Counted from the first letter of the stretch, positions 8,663 through 17,805 are shown. The stretch is 64,000 nucleotides of DNA from Opitutaceae bacterium (GCA_027482185.1 JAIXWF010000022.1:248001-312000), one strand, 5' to 3'. The notes: generated by a model not told the origin, from the sequence alone. Numbers and translations: made by a program.

Positions 8663-9642
8663 GGCCGGGGTCGTTTGGGGGCGGGCTTGGGGGCAGGGGC
8701 GGCGGCGAGCAGGGCGGCGGCTCCCGGCTCGTCGATCACGAGGGACTTGATCAGGCCGCCGGAGATGGCGGCGAGCAGGGCCGCGGTGCGGTCGCTGCCG
8801 GAGACGAGCGCGATCACCTGCGGGATGGCGCGGAGCTGGTCGAGCCGGATCCCGATCACGCGGTCGCGCCAGGGCGTGGCGCACTCGCGGCCGCGGGCGT
8901 CGAAGAAGCGGCCGCAGACCTCGCCGACCGCGCCGGCCCGCTCGAGCTCCCGGGCCATGGCGGCGTCGATCGTGCCGCGTTCGACGAAGACCGAGTTGGA
9001 AAGCGTGCCGAGCCCCACGAGCGCGACGCCGGCGCGGCCGAGGTGCTCGTGTACGCCGCGCACCTGCTCGAGCGCGAGCAGCGCGTCGCGCGTGCGCTTC
9101 TCCGGGATGAAGGCGGGGGCGTTGAGCGCCAGGAAGCTGCCGCCGAGACGCTGGGCCATCGTGCGGCCGACCTCCTGGGCGTCGAAGGCGTTCACGCTCG
9201 AGTCGACGCTGCCCATCGCCTGCACGACCGTGAGCGACTTCGTCCGGACCGCGGGCAGGTGGTGCACCAGTTCGTGGATCGTGCGGCCGCCCGCGAGCGC
9301 GACCACCGACCGCGGCGGGATCAGCGCATCGACCGGGGCGGCGCCGAAATGGCCGACCGAGCGGCGGAGGTCCGCGCTCTCGAGGCCTTCGCTCGCTTTG
9401 ATCGCGACGGCGGTGTGCAGGCCGAAGCGCGCGGCCAGCCGGTCCTCGAGTTCGCGCCGGCGCGGTTCGTAGTCCGCGACGGTGATCCGGACGATCCCGC
9501 GTTCCTTGGCCAGGGCCAGCAGGCGGGAGACCTTGGCCTGGGATACCTTGGCGAACTTTGCCACCTCGTTCTGCCCGAGGCCGTCCACGTAGTAGAGCCG
9601 GGCGACGAGCCGCAGACGATCGTCTGAATAATCATTCGGCAT
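8659..9642 (-). CDS. SorC/DeoR-type sugar-binding transcriptional regulator
   Basis: A 327-residue SorC-family regulator. The N-terminal helix-turn-helix is LRLVARLYYVDGLGQNEVAK followed by FAKVSQAKVSRLLALAKERG (residues about 10-50). The rest is the sugar-phosphate-binding domain with VVALAGGRTIHELV, TVVQAMGSVDSS, VALVGLGTLSNS and DRVIGIRLDQLRAIP. Effectors of this family are usually phosphorylated sugars or glycerol-like phosphates. It is the first gene of the operon, so it probably controls itself and the downstream glycerol-phosphate genes. The last 15 residues are a Pro/Ala/Lys tail. A perfect 14-bp palindrome lies over its first codons. Confidence 0.9.
   Translation of the reverse strand: MPNDYSDDRLRLVARLYYVDGLGQNEVAKFAKVSQAKVSRLLALAKERGIVRITVADYEPRRRELEDRLAARFGLHTAVAIKASEGLESADLRRSVGHFGAAPVDALIPPRSVVALAGGRTIHELVHHLPAVRTKSLTVVQAMGSVDSSVNAFDAQEVGRTMAQRLGGSFLALNAPAFIPEKRTRDALLALEQVRGVHEHLGRAGVALVGLGTLSNSVFVERGTIDAAMARELERAGAVGEVCGRFFDARGRECATPWRDRVIGIRLDQLRAIPQVIALVSGSDRTAALLAAISGGLIKSLVIDEPGAAALLAAAPAPKPAPKRPRP
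9612..9625. promoter_or_regulatory. 14-bp perfect palindrome, possible SorC operator
   Basis: CAGACGATCGTCTG reads the same on both strands and lies inside codons 6-11 of the SorC regulator, just past its start. A site here could let the regulator block its own operon. It also encodes ordinary residues, so chance is possible. Confidence 0.25.
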
Positions 9643-9682
9643 GTATAATCAGAGAAAACCGGCCGAACCCCGGGCTTGTCAA
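9643..9682 (-). promoter_or_regulatory. possible promoter of the SorC-led operon
   Basis: A perfect TTGACA lies on the minus strand at 9682-9677. The matching -10 region (TTTTCT about 18 bp on) is poor, and the ATG follows within 35 bp, so the transcript would have a very short leader or none. This is the only upstream space available, because the araC-family gene ends at 9698. Confidence 0.3.
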
Positions 9683-9697
9683 GCGGGCGGGCCGGCG

Positions 9698-10525
9698 TCA
9701 GCGCCGTTTGCCCCCGGTCTCGCCGCCGGCGCGCGGCGGCGAGAGCACGAGCCGGCGCCACGCCGTCGGGCTGACGCGCGTGAAGGCCTTGAAGGCGCGG
9801 CAGAAGTCGCTCGACGACGTGTAGCCGCATTCGGCGGCGACGCTTTCGAGTTTCAGGTCGGTCTCCGTCATCAGCCGCATGCTTTTCTCGATCTGCAGCC
9901 GGGCGAAGGCCCGCGCCGGCTTCTCGCGCAGCAGCCGGCGGAAGAGCCGGCGCAGCGTGCTGGGGGAGACGTGCACCTCGCGGGCGACGTCCGTGATCGA
10001 GGGGTTCTGCGCTATGTTCTCCGCGTACCAGGCATTGGCGCGCTCCACGATGCGCTCGCCGTGGTCGGTCTGGAGGGGCGTCTCGGCGGCCGGCAGCTTC
10101 CGCAGCACGAGCAGGGTGAGCTCGATCAGGGCGGCCTGGAACACGAGGGGGCTGAGCCCGTTCGGCTGCTGGTAATGGCTTTCGAGGCTGCGGGCGAGGG
10201 CGGCGACCTTCCGGGCCTCGGCCGCGCGCAGCGGCACGGCGAGCTGGCCGTGTTTGCGCACGCAGGCCTGGAGCACGGCGGGCACGGTGCCGAAGTGGAA
10301 GACGGCGACGTCGGTGGTCTGCGCCCCCTGCGCCGCCCAGGTGTGGGCGCTGCCCGGCGCCGTGACCCAAAGGGTGTTCGTGGCCAGGGCCGGCCGATGC
10401 GCCGGGCCCTGCTGCGGCGCGCAGCGGCCCCGGACCACCGCGAAGAACTCCCAGTTGATGCGGGCGTAGGGTTTGATCGGGAAGCGGCCGAACTGCCGCC
10501 GGCCGAAACCGAGGTAGCGCAACAT
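9698..10525 (-). CDS. AraC-family transcriptional regulator
   Basis: A 275-residue AraC/XylS-type activator. The N-terminal half is a cupin-like sensing domain (residues about 10-150). The C-terminal DNA-binding domain has two helix-turn-helix units: ITDVAREVHVSPSTLRRLFR and LKLESVAAECGYTSSSDFCR followed by AFKAFTRVSPTAWRR, which match the family consensus including the GY-S-FSRAFK region. It is transcribed away from the TonB receptor gene, with a shared 240-bp control region between them, so it is the obvious local regulator of the glycan locus. The stop lies 55 bp from the SorC gene start. The C-terminus ends in a basic, Gly-rich tail. Confidence 0.92.
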   Translation of the reverse strand: MLRYLGFGRRQFGRFPIKPYARINWEFFAVVRGRCAPQQGPAHRPALATNTLWVTAPGSAHTWAAQGAQTTDVAVFHFGTVPAVLQACVRKHGQLAVPLRAAEARKVAALARSLESHYQQPNGLSPLVFQAALIELTLLVLRKLPAAETPLQTDHGERIVERANAWYAENIAQNPSITDVAREVHVSPSTLRRLFRRLLREKPARAFARLQIEKSMRLMTETDLKLESVAAECGYTSSSDFCRAFKAFTRVSPTAWRRLVLSPPRAGGETGGKRR

Positions 10526-10620
10526 GCGCCGACCCTAGGCCGGCGGGACCGCCTGTAAAGTTTGCCTGCGCGGAATCGTATGCGGCGTCCCGGCGTTTTC
10601 GGAGCTTCGCCGGGAGGGGT

Positions 10621-10648
10621 TTGTGCCGGTTGCTCGATTTTGTATGAA
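10621..10648 (+). promoter_or_regulatory. possible promoter for the TonB receptor gene
   Basis: TTGTGC at 10621-10626 and TATGAA at 10643-10648 are 16 bp apart and sit in the only AT-rich patch of the divergent region between the AraC regulator and the receptor gene. The match is loose. Confidence 0.25.
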
Positions 10649-10766
10649 AATTGATTGCCTGCTCCCTGTCGGCCGCCGGAGCTTTGTGCTAACCTGATCG
10701 GTCCGTCACCCCGCCGGCACTCCGTCGCATCCCCGCGCCGCCGCCGCCGGGCACCTTTTGAACCCC

Positions 10767-13700
10767 ATGCAAACCTACCATCGACCCACGTCTTCGTCCC
10801 GGCTGCGGTACGCCGCCGTTTCGTTGCTGCTCGTGCCGGCTTTCGCCCAACAGGTCGCGCCGCCCCCGGCGGCCCCGGCCGCCCCGGCGAAGCCCATCCC
10901 GGTCGTCGCCGGTTCCGGCAATTCCTCCTCCGAGGAAGTGCTGCAGTTGTCCCCCTTCCAGGTCGCCGCCGAGACCGACCGCGGCTACCAGGCCCTCAAC
11001 ACGCTCTCGGGCACCCGCCTCAACTCGAAACTCGAGGACCTCGGCGCCTCGATCACGGTGATCACGAAGCAGCAGATGTTCGACACCGCGGCGCTCGATC
11101 TGAACGACATCTTCCTCTACGAGGCCAGCACCGAGGGTACCGGCAACTACACGCAGTTCACGCCCAACCGCAACGGCGGCGTCATCGACGGCGTGGCCGG
11201 CGACCCCAACACCGCCAACCGCATCCGCGGCGTCGGCAGCCCGATCAGCGGCAGCGGCGTGAATATCGCCATCGGCAATTTCTCGACCAATCCCCGGATC
11301 CCGATGGATCCGTACAACATCGATTCCGTCGAAATCTCCCGCGGTCCCAACTCCAATCTGTTCGGCCTCGGCGCCGCCACCGGCACCGTCAATCTGGTGC
11401 CGTCCAAGGCGAACCTCACCCGGACGTCCACCGGCTTCACCGCCCGCGCCGACAGCGAAGGCGGCCACCGCTTCAGCCTCGATGTCAACCGGCCCCTCGT
11501 CAAAGACATGCTCGCGTTGCGCTTCGCCGCCGTCGACGAGCACAAGGGCTTCACCCGCAAGCCGTCCGGCGAGGATATCCGCCGCTACTTCGGCGCCATC
11601 CAGGCCCGGCCCTTCCGCCAGACCAACCTGAGCGCGTCCTTCGAGAAGTACGACAACAGCTATCGCCGGCCCAACGCCCTCACGCCCCGCGACACCACCT
11701 TCGAGTGGAAAGCCGGCGGCCGGCCCACCTGGGATCCGACCACGCAGCGCGTGACCTTGGCCAACGGCACCTCGTCCGGTCCCTACGCCGTGGCCAACGA
11801 AAACACGCTCCTTCCCATCGGCCTCATGGCCGGCACCGGCTACGGCCGCACCGTCGCCTACATCGAGCCCAGCGGCGTCGGCTTGTTCACCGTCGGCCGC
11901 ATCGCCAATCCGGTCACCACCGGCACGCCGTCCCCGTACACCAACAACAGCAACGTGCGGTACCTCCAGACCGGCACCGACATCCTGCGCCGCAAAGCCA
12001 ACCCGTACCCGCTGTTCTTCGCCCCGGCCACCAACGACAAGAGCCTCTACGATTGGTCCGACACGAATTTCACCGCCGCCAACTACGGCATCGACACCGC
12101 CAACACGGTGCGCCTCGAGGCCGAGCAGGTCGTCTTCAACAACGCGACCCACCTCGTCGCCGCCCGCGCCGGCTGGATGCAGCAGAAGTTCGAACGCACG
12201 AGCTTCAGCTACATCGACAACACCGACACGATCATCTACCTCGACATCAACTCCAAGCTGCTCGACGGCCGCGCCAACCCGTACTTCCTCCGGCCCTACG
12301 TCGAGGCCACCGGTCCCTTCGCCAACCGCAACCCGGACAAGCGCGATGTCGTCAACGCCGACTTGGCCTACCAGTTCACGCCGCGCGACCTGCCGCGGTG
12401 GCTCTCCTGGATCGGCACGCAGCGCTTCAACTCCCACCTCGAGCGCTACGTCAACGACACCGAGAGCTACACCTACGGCCAGTGGATCGCCTCCGACCAC
12501 GCCTGGACCAACCGCGCCAACCGCGTCGCCGTGCCCCAGATCAACCAGCGCTACTACCTCGGCGACAACCAGGGCCAGAACATCGACTACGGTCCGGCCG
12601 CCCTCGACAACATCAACGGCACCTACCCGCTGACCTGGTTCAACAACCTCACCGGCCAGTGGGTCAACGAGCCGACGCGCGTCGACCTCCTCTCCCGGCC
12701 GACGACCACGCGCGCCCGCAACGAACTCCGCACGATCAGCCTCACGGCCCAGAACTACTTCCTCAAGGACCGCCTGATCACCACGGTCGGCTGGCGCCGC
12801 GACCGCCGCCGCGAACGCACCTCCGCCCAGGCCGCCGTCGATCCCGCGACCGGTCTCGTGAATTACAACAACTACGCGACCTGGGGCGCGTGGACCGACG
12901 ACGCCACCGGCCCGCTCGGCGCCGCCACCCGCGCATCCCAGCGCGGCGACACCAAGACCTACGGCGCCGTCGTCCGCCCGCTCAGCTGGTTGAATCTTTT
13001 CTACAACCGCTCCGATTCCTTCTTCCCGCAGGTCGTGCGCTACAGCATGGACCTCAAGGGCGTGATCCCGAACGCCAAAGGCGAGGGCAAGGACTACGGC
13101 GTCAGCTTCACCGCCCTCCAGGGCAAGTTGAACGTGAAGATCAACCGCTACGAAGTCCTCGAGGAAGGCAGCCGCGCCGGCGAAATCGGCACCATCGGCA
13201 ACCGTACCTTCCGTCTCGAAGGCCGCCCCGAGAACAACGGCATCCGCGACGCCAACGGCTTCTACCCGTGGGCGCTCAATCTCGCCCAGAGCCGTTTCGC
13301 TTTCCAGGGCGTCACGCCGACCACCGCCCAGCTCAACGCCGCCACCGCCCGCATCATGGGCGTGACCGACGACTGGATGGCCGTCTTCCTCGCCGCCGGC
13401 CCGGGCCAGCCCCAGACCAACGGTCTCTCCGACGTCCTCTCCAAGGGCTACGAGGTCGAGGCGACCTACAACCCGACCCGCAACTGGCGCATCAAGTTCA
13501 CCGGCGCCCAGCAGGTCGCCATCGATGCCAAGATCGGCTCCGAGCAATTCGACTACTGGCAGTCCCGCCTCCCGGTCTGGACCACTGCCCGCGCGGATTC
13601 CGTCCCCGGCAACGGCGACGGCCGCGGCGCGCCCTACTGGACCACCATCCCCGTCCTCGGCGGCGACACGCCCGAGACCGCCTACTTCAACGGCCTCCTC

Positions 13701-14150
13701 TCGCCGTACCTCTTCGGCGTCGCCAACGTCGGCAAGCCCCGCACCCAGGTCCGCAAGTACCGCTGGAGCACCGTCACGAACTACTCGTTCACCGAGGGCC
13801 GTCTCAAGGGCTGGAACGTCGGCGGCTCCGTCCGTTGGGAAGACAAGGGCTCGATCGGCTTCTTCGGCGCCAAGCCCTCGACCAACCCCGGCTCCTTCAA
13901 CGGCGTCATCCTCGAACTCGATCCCAACCGCCCGATCTACTCGAAGTCCCAGTTCTTCTTCGATCTGTCGGTCGGCTACAAATTCCGCTTCGGCAACGAC
14001 AAGCTGCGCTGCAACGTGCAGCTGAACATCAAGGACGTCTTCGAGGACGGCCGCCTCCAGCCCGTCGGCGCCAATCCGGACGGCTCGACGTTCGCCTACC
14101 GCATCATCGAACCGCGCCGTTTCATCCTCAGCGCGAGCTTCGATCTCTGA
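10767..14150 (+). CDS. TonB-dependent outer-membrane receptor
   Basis: A 1127-residue TonB-dependent receptor. I use the ATG at 10767, because the in-frame TTG three codons earlier adds nothing. A signal peptide (RLRYAAVSLLLVPAFA) is followed by a Pro/Ala-rich linker. Next is a TonB-box-like segment, VLQLSPFQVAAETDRGYQA, in the SPFxV style typical of Verrucomicrobiota receptors. A plug domain follows with ITVITKQQMFD, RIRGVG and SVEISRGPNSNLFGLGAATG, then a long 22-strand-type barrel ending in RRFILSASFDL, with a C-terminal aromatic/hydrophobic strand. It would import a large ligand, probably a glycan fragment, given the sulfatases downstream. A terminator follows the stop. Confidence 0.95.
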   Translation: MQTYHRPTSSSRLRYAAVSLLLVPAFAQQVAPPPAAPAAPAKPIPVVAGSGNSSSEEVLQLSPFQVAAETDRGYQALNTLSGTRLNSKLEDLGASITVITKQQMFDTAALDLNDIFLYEASTEGTGNYTQFTPNRNGGVIDGVAGDPNTANRIRGVGSPISGSGVNIAIGNFSTNPRIPMDPYNIDSVEISRGPNSNLFGLGAATGTVNLVPSKANLTRTSTGFTARADSEGGHRFSLDVNRPLVKDMLALRFAAVDEHKGFTRKPSGEDIRRYFGAIQARPFRQTNLSASFEKYDNSYRRPNALTPRDTTFEWKAGGRPTWDPTTQRVTLANGTSSGPYAVANENTLLPIGLMAGTGYGRTVAYIEPSGVGLFTVGRIANPVTTGTPSPYTNNSNVRYLQTGTDILRRKANPYPLFFAPATNDKSLYDWSDTNFTAANYGIDTANTVRLEAEQVVFNNATHLVAARAGWMQQKFERTSFSYIDNTDTIIYLDINSKLLDGRANPYFLRPYVEATGPFANRNPDKRDVVNADLAYQFTPRDLPRWLSWIGTQRFNSHLERYVNDTESYTYGQWIASDHAWTNRANRVAVPQINQRYYLGDNQGQNIDYGPAALDNINGTYPLTWFNNLTGQWVNEPTRVDLLSRPTTTRARNELRTISLTAQNYFLKDRLITTVGWRRDRRRERTSAQAAVDPATGLVNYNNYATWGAWTDDATGPLGAATRASQRGDTKTYGAVVRPLSWLNLFYNRSDSFFPQVVRYSMDLKGVIPNAKGEGKDYGVSFTALQGKLNVKINRYEVLEEGSRAGEIGTIGNRTFRLEGRPENNGIRDANGFYPWALNLAQSRFAFQGVTPTTAQLNAATARIMGVTDDWMAVFLAAGPGQPQTNGLSDVLSKGYEVEATYNPTRNWRIKFTGAQQVAIDAKIGSEQFDYWQSRLPVWTTARADSVPGNGDGRGAPYWTTIPVLGGDTPETAYFNGLLSPYLFGVANVGKPRTQVRKYRWSTVTNYSFTEGRLKGWNVGGSVRWEDKGSIGFFGAKPSTNPGSFNGVILELDPNRPIYSKSQFFFDLSVGYKFRFGNDKLRCNVQLNIKDVFEDGRLQPVGANPDGSTFAYRIIEPRRFILSASFDL

Positions 14151-14182
14151 GCCGGGCCCGGAAAGTTGGGATTTGAACGTGG

Positions 14183-14215
14183 AGGGTCGAGCCCAGGCTC
14201 GACCCTTCATTTTTT
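14183..14215 (+). terminator. rho-independent terminator after the TonB receptor
   Basis: An 11-bp GC-rich stem (agggtcgagcc at 14183-14193, complement at 14196-14206) is followed within three bases by a run of six T (14210-14215). It lies 33 bp after the receptor stop codon, so most transcripts should end before the sulfatase genes. Confidence 0.8.
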
Positions 14216-14353
14216 ACCACGGAGGCACGGAGAAAACGGAGAAGACGCCTGCGGGAAAAAGTTGGTTTGATGGATCGATTCACCCCCGCAATCGAGCCTG
14301 CTCCCAAGGTGTTTTGCGACCGTTTGTCTCCGTGTCCTCCGCGTCTCTGTGGT
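14216..14353. repeat. CACGGAG-type inverted-repeat cassette
   Basis: Two 26-bp arms face each other. The left arm 14216-14241 starts accacggaggcacggag, and the right arm is 14328-14353. The reverse complement of the right arm matches the left at 21 of 26 positions. About 86 bp lie between them with no reading frame of note. Each arm is itself a run of degenerate CACGGAG units. It looks like a small non-coding mobile cassette or its remnant, and a second copy with a similar layout begins at 21836. Confidence 0.65.
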
Positions 14354-14401
14354 TCAACTTTGTCTTCTAGGTTGAGCCCGCGATCGTCCTCCCGCTTCCA
14401 G

Positions 14402-14435
14402 CGCCTCCCGCCGATCACGGGAGGCGTTTTGTTTT
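14402..14435 (+). terminator. terminator-like hairpin upstream of the toroid protein gene
   Basis: A 9-bp stem (cgcctcccg at 14402-14410, complement at 14418-14426) with a 7-base loop runs into ttttgtttt. It is a second terminator shape 90 bp before the next gene start, so it would act on read-through from the receptor gene or on a short leader RNA. Confidence 0.6.
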
Positions 14436-14524
14436 CGGCCCCGGTCCCGGCGCCTTGCCGCCGCCGATTTTTTCAATCTGGGCTTCGCCCCGCGCAACCG
14501 ATCCCCCAACTTCGTTTCAACCCC

Positions 14525-16246
14525 ATGAACCGCCGTTCGTTTCTCGTCTCGTCCGCCGCCGCCTCGTCCCTCGCCGCCCTCGCTCCGCGCGCGTCCGCCG
14601 CCGCCGCGGCGCCCGCGCCGGAACTGGCCAAAATCGTCGCCGACCACGACGCGGCCATCCCCGCGCTGCTCGCGAAACAGGAGCGTCGCCCCGGCCACCG
14701 TTGGCTCGGCGGCATCATGAACGAATTCGGCATCCACACCGTCGCCGGCACCAACGGCTTCGTCGCCGCCCTCGCCGCCGCCGCCTGCGCCCCCGGCTCG
14801 AAATACTTCGGCTCGGCCGCGCTCGCCGAACCCATGCGCCTCGGTCTCGCCTACATGCTCAAGGCGCAGCACGCCGACGGCACCGTCGACTACTTCGCCA
14901 CCAATTTCCACTCCACGCCCGATCTCGCCTTCATCCTCGAGGGCGCCTGCCCGGCCTGCGCGCTCCTCCGCGCCAGCCCCGTGCCGGAACTTGCCGCCGT
15001 CGCCGAGGAGTACGGCAAGTTTATCCGCCGCGGCGGCGAGGCCCTCGTCGCCGGCGGCGTGCATACGCCCAACCACCGCTGGGTCGTCTGCGCCGCCCTC
15101 GCCTGGGTCAACTCCCTGTATCCCGACCGCCGTTACGTCGCCCGTGCCGACCAATGGCTCGCCGAGGGCATCGATCTCGATCCGGACGGCCAGTACACCG
15201 AAAAGAGCACGACGGTGTATTCCCCCATCGTCGACCGCGCGCTGATCACCGTCGCCCGCCTGCTCGGCCGGCCCGCGCTCCTCGATGCCGTCCGGAAGAA
15301 CCTCGAGATGACGCTCTACTACGTGCACCCCGACGGCGAGGTCGTCACCGAGGCCTCCAAGCGCCAGGACCGTTACACGCGCGGCAGCATGGCGCGCTAC
15401 TACTACGCCTACCGCACCCTCGCTTTGCAGGACCGCAACGGCCGCTTCGCCGCCATGTGCCGCTGGATCGAGCGCAACGTCGCCCCGCGCCATCCCGGCG
15501 AGCTGGGCGTCTATCTGACGGAACCGGAATTCGGGCAACCGCTCCCGCCCGACGCGCCGCTCCCGACCGACTACGCGAAACTGTTTTCCTATTCGGCCCT
15601 CGCGCGCATCCGCCGCGGCGCCGCCAGCGGCACCATCCTCGCGGGCAACACCACCGTATTCTCGTTCCGCAAAGGCTCCGCCGCCCTCGAGGCCGTGCGC
15701 TTCGCATCCGCGTTTTTCGGCAAGGGCCAATTCCAGGGCGACACGCTCGAATTGAAAGACGGCAAGTATGTGATGAGCCAGGAACTCGACGGGCCGTATT
15801 TCCAGCCGCTCTCCGCCGCGCAGATCGCCGACGGCGACCACGTCAAGATGGCCCCCAACGGCACCCTCGCGAACAACAGCCGCGCCCTCCGCGCGAAGTC
15901 GGAAATCCAAATTCAGAAAGCCGTCGTTTCCGTCACGGAAAACGCCGGCAAATTCGACCTCGCGATTTCGGTCCGCGGCACCGACCACGTGCCGGTCTCG
16001 ATCGAATTGGCGTTCCGCCAAGGCGGCACGTTGCAGGGCGTGGTGCCCGTCGCCGGACTCAAAGATGCGTGGATTTTGGAAAACGGCACCGGCCGCTACA
16101 CCGTCGGCAACGACGTCATCGAGTTCGGCCCCGGCCGCGCCGACCACACCTACGTGCAGGTCCGCGGCGCCGTGCCGAAATGGGAAGGCCAGTCCGTGTA
16201 CATCACGGGCACGACGCCGTTCGACTTCACGCTGCGCATCGCCTGA
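14525..16246 (+). CDS. Tat-exported alpha/alpha-toroid-like protein, candidate polysaccharide lyase
   Basis: A 573-residue protein starting MNRRSFLVSSAAASSLAALA, a twin-arginine signal. Residues about 60-400 are helical repeats, with short motifs such as YMLKAQHADGTVDYFATNFH, GGVHTPNHRW and DGQYTEKSTTVYSPIVDRAL. The C-terminal third looks like beta-sandwich. This order, a helical toroid followed by a sheet domain, resembles heparinase II/III-type polysaccharide lyases and related uronate-active enzymes. NHRW and TTVYS could supply the His and Tyr pair used by such lyases. I cannot name a family with certainty. It is followed after 5 bp by three sulfatase genes, which fits removal of uronic acid units from a sulfated glycan. 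Confidence 0.6.
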   Translation: MNRRSFLVSSAAASSLAALAPRASAAAAAPAPELAKIVADHDAAIPALLAKQERRPGHRWLGGIMNEFGIHTVAGTNGFVAALAAAACAPGSKYFGSAALAEPMRLGLAYMLKAQHADGTVDYFATNFHSTPDLAFILEGACPACALLRASPVPELAAVAEEYGKFIRRGGEALVAGGVHTPNHRWVVCAALAWVNSLYPDRRYVARADQWLAEGIDLDPDGQYTEKSTTVYSPIVDRALITVARLLGRPALLDAVRKNLEMTLYYVHPDGEVVTEASKRQDRYTRGSMARYYYAYRTLALQDRNGRFAAMCRWIERNVAPRHPGELGVYLTEPEFGQPLPPDAPLPTDYAKLFSYSALARIRRGAASGTILAGNTTVFSFRKGSAALEAVRFASAFFGKGQFQGDTLELKDGKYVMSQELDGPYFQPLSAAQIADGDHVKMAPNGTLANNSRALRAKSEIQIQKAVVSVTENAGKFDLAISVRGTDHVPVSIELAFRQGGTLQGVVPVAGLKDAWILENGTGRYTVGNDVIEFGPGRADHTYVQVRGAVPKWEGQSVYITGTTPFDFTLRIA

Positions 16247-16251
16247 ACGCC

Positions 16252-17805
16252 ATGGTCGCGCGCCTGCTTGCCCTGTTCGGTTGCTGCCTCGCCGCGGCCG
16301 GCTTTGCCGCCGAATCCCGTTCCGCCAAGCCCAACGTCGTCTTCATCCTCGCCGACGACATGGGCGTGGGCGATGTCTCCGCCTACAATCCCCGCAGCGC
16401 CTGGCGCACGCCGGTGCTCGACCGCCTCGCGCAGGACGGTATCCGGTTTACGGATGCCCACTCCGCGTCCGCGCTCTGCACCCCGAGCCGCTACGCGCTC
16501 CTCACCGGCCGCTACGCGTGGCGCAGCCGGCTGAAACAGGGCGTGTTGCAGGGCTACCACGGGCCCCTGATCGAGCCCGGCCGGCAAACCGTCGCCGCGT
16601 TCCTGCGCGGTGCGGGCTACGCCACCGCCGTCGTCGGCAAATGGCACCTCGGGCTCGATTGGGTGCGCACGGGCCCGCAGCTCGAGGACGTCGATTTCGC
16701 CAAGCCTTTCGGCGGCGGCCCGCTGGCCGTCGGTTTCGACCGTTTCTTCGGCATCAGCGCCTCGCTCGACATGCCGCCCTACGTGTGGCTCGACCAGGAC
16801 CGCGCCACCGCCGTGCCGACCGCAAAGATCGGCGACAGCCCCGCGCCCAAGCTGTGGCGCGGCGGACCCATCGGCCCGGATTTCAAGATGGACGCCGTGC
16901 AGACGCGCTTCACCGACGAGGCGATCGCGTTTGTCGACGCGCGCGCCGCGGCCCGCGACGGCAAACCGTTCTTCCTCTACGTGCCCCTTGCGTCGCCGCA
17001 TACGCCCGTGCTGCCGACGGGTGAGTTTGACGGCAAAACGCGCACGACGCCCTACGGCGATTTCGTGGCGCAGGTCGACGCCGACGTCGGCCGCCTGCTC
17101 GCCGCCCTCGAGCGCCACGGCTTCGCCGACAATACGCTGGTGATCTTCACGGCCGACAACGGCTTCGCCCCGCCCGGCGGCCTCGACGGCCTGCAGAAGA
17201 TTGGGCACGATCCCGCGGTTGGCCGCCGCGGCGTGAAGGCCGATCTCTTCGAAGGCGGACACCGCGTCCCCTTCATCGCCCGTTGGCCCGCCGTCGCGCG
17301 CGGCGGCACCGTCAGCCCCGCGCTCGTCGGTCTGCACGATCTGTTCGCGACCTGCGCCGAGATCCTCGGCCGCCCGCTGCCGGCCGAGGCCGCGGAAGAC
17401 AGCGTGAGTTTCCTCCCCGTGCTGCGCGGGGAAAAAACCACCGCGCGCACCACGCTCGTCAACCACAGCGGCGAAGGCCGTTTCGCGATCCGCGAAGGCA
17501 AATGGAAACTGCTCCTCTGGCCCGGCTCCGGCGGCTGGAGCCACCCGACGCCCACACCGAGCCCCTGGCTCAAGGTCGAGAAGGCCGATCTGGCCAAATT
17601 TCCGCCGTTCCAACTCTACGACCTCGACGCCGATCCCGCGGAGCAAACCAACCTCGCCGCCGCGCATCCCGACGTCGTGCAACGCCTCGGCCGCCTGCTC
17701 CGCGCCGACATCGAGCGCGGCCGCAGCACCCCGGGCGCGCCGCAGCCAAACGCCGCCGGCCCGTGGCCGCAGCTCGCCTGGACCGCCTCCTTTCCCGCTC
17801 CATGA
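16252..17805 (+). CDS. secreted sulfatase (Cys-type, formylglycine-dependent)
   Basis: A 517-residue S1-family sulfatase with a signal peptide (residues 1-19). The metal-binding N-terminus is PNVVFILADDMGVGD. The formylglycine signature is SALCTPSRYALLTGRY, with Cys76 as the residue to be modified by a formylglycine-generating enzyme. Further on are VVGKWHLG, HTPVLP and FTADNGFAP, which carry the remaining calcium and sulfate ligands, and a C-terminal domain with WKLLLWPG and FQLYDLDADPAEQTNLAA. It most resembles arylsulfatase A/GalNAc-6-sulfatase types. It starts 5 bp after the toroid gene and overlaps the next sulfatase by 4 bp (ATGA at 17802). No sulfatase-maturing enzyme is present in this window. 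Confidence 0.95.
   Translation: MVARLLALFGCCLAAAGFAAESRSAKPNVVFILADDMGVGDVSAYNPRSAWRTPVLDRLAQDGIRFTDAHSASALCTPSRYALLTGRYAWRSRLKQGVLQGYHGPLIEPGRQTVAAFLRGAGYATAVVGKWHLGLDWVRTGPQLEDVDFAKPFGGGPLAVGFDRFFGISASLDMPPYVWLDQDRATAVPTAKIGDSPAPKLWRGGPIGPDFKMDAVQTRFTDEAIAFVDARAAARDGKPFFLYVPLASPHTPVLPTGEFDGKTRTTPYGDFVAQVDADVGRLLAALERHGFADNTLVIFTADNGFAPPGGLDGLQKIGHDPAVGRRGVKADLFEGGHRVPFIARWPAVARGGTVSPALVGLHDLFATCAEILGRPLPAEAAEDSVSFLPVLRGEKTTARTTLVNHSGEGRFAIREGKWKLLLWPGSGGWSHPTPTPSPWLKVEKADLAKFPPFQLYDLDADPAEQTNLAAAHPDVVQRLGRLLRADIERGRSTPGAPQPNAAGPWPQLAWTASFPAP

Larger units (their letters stand above)
14151..14524. other. intergenic region between receptor and toroid protein genes
   Basis: These 374 bases hold no gene. 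They contain the receptor terminator, a CACGGAG-type inverted-repeat cassette and a second terminator-like hairpin at 14402-14435. The last 90 bases must hold the promoter and leader for the following gene. I see no clear -10/-35 pair. Confidence 0.75.

Noticed and set aside
10689-14210. Frames of 1173 codons on both strands over the TonB receptor
   Set aside because: Both are low-complexity shadows. Only the frame starting at 10767 shows receptor motifs and a signal peptide.
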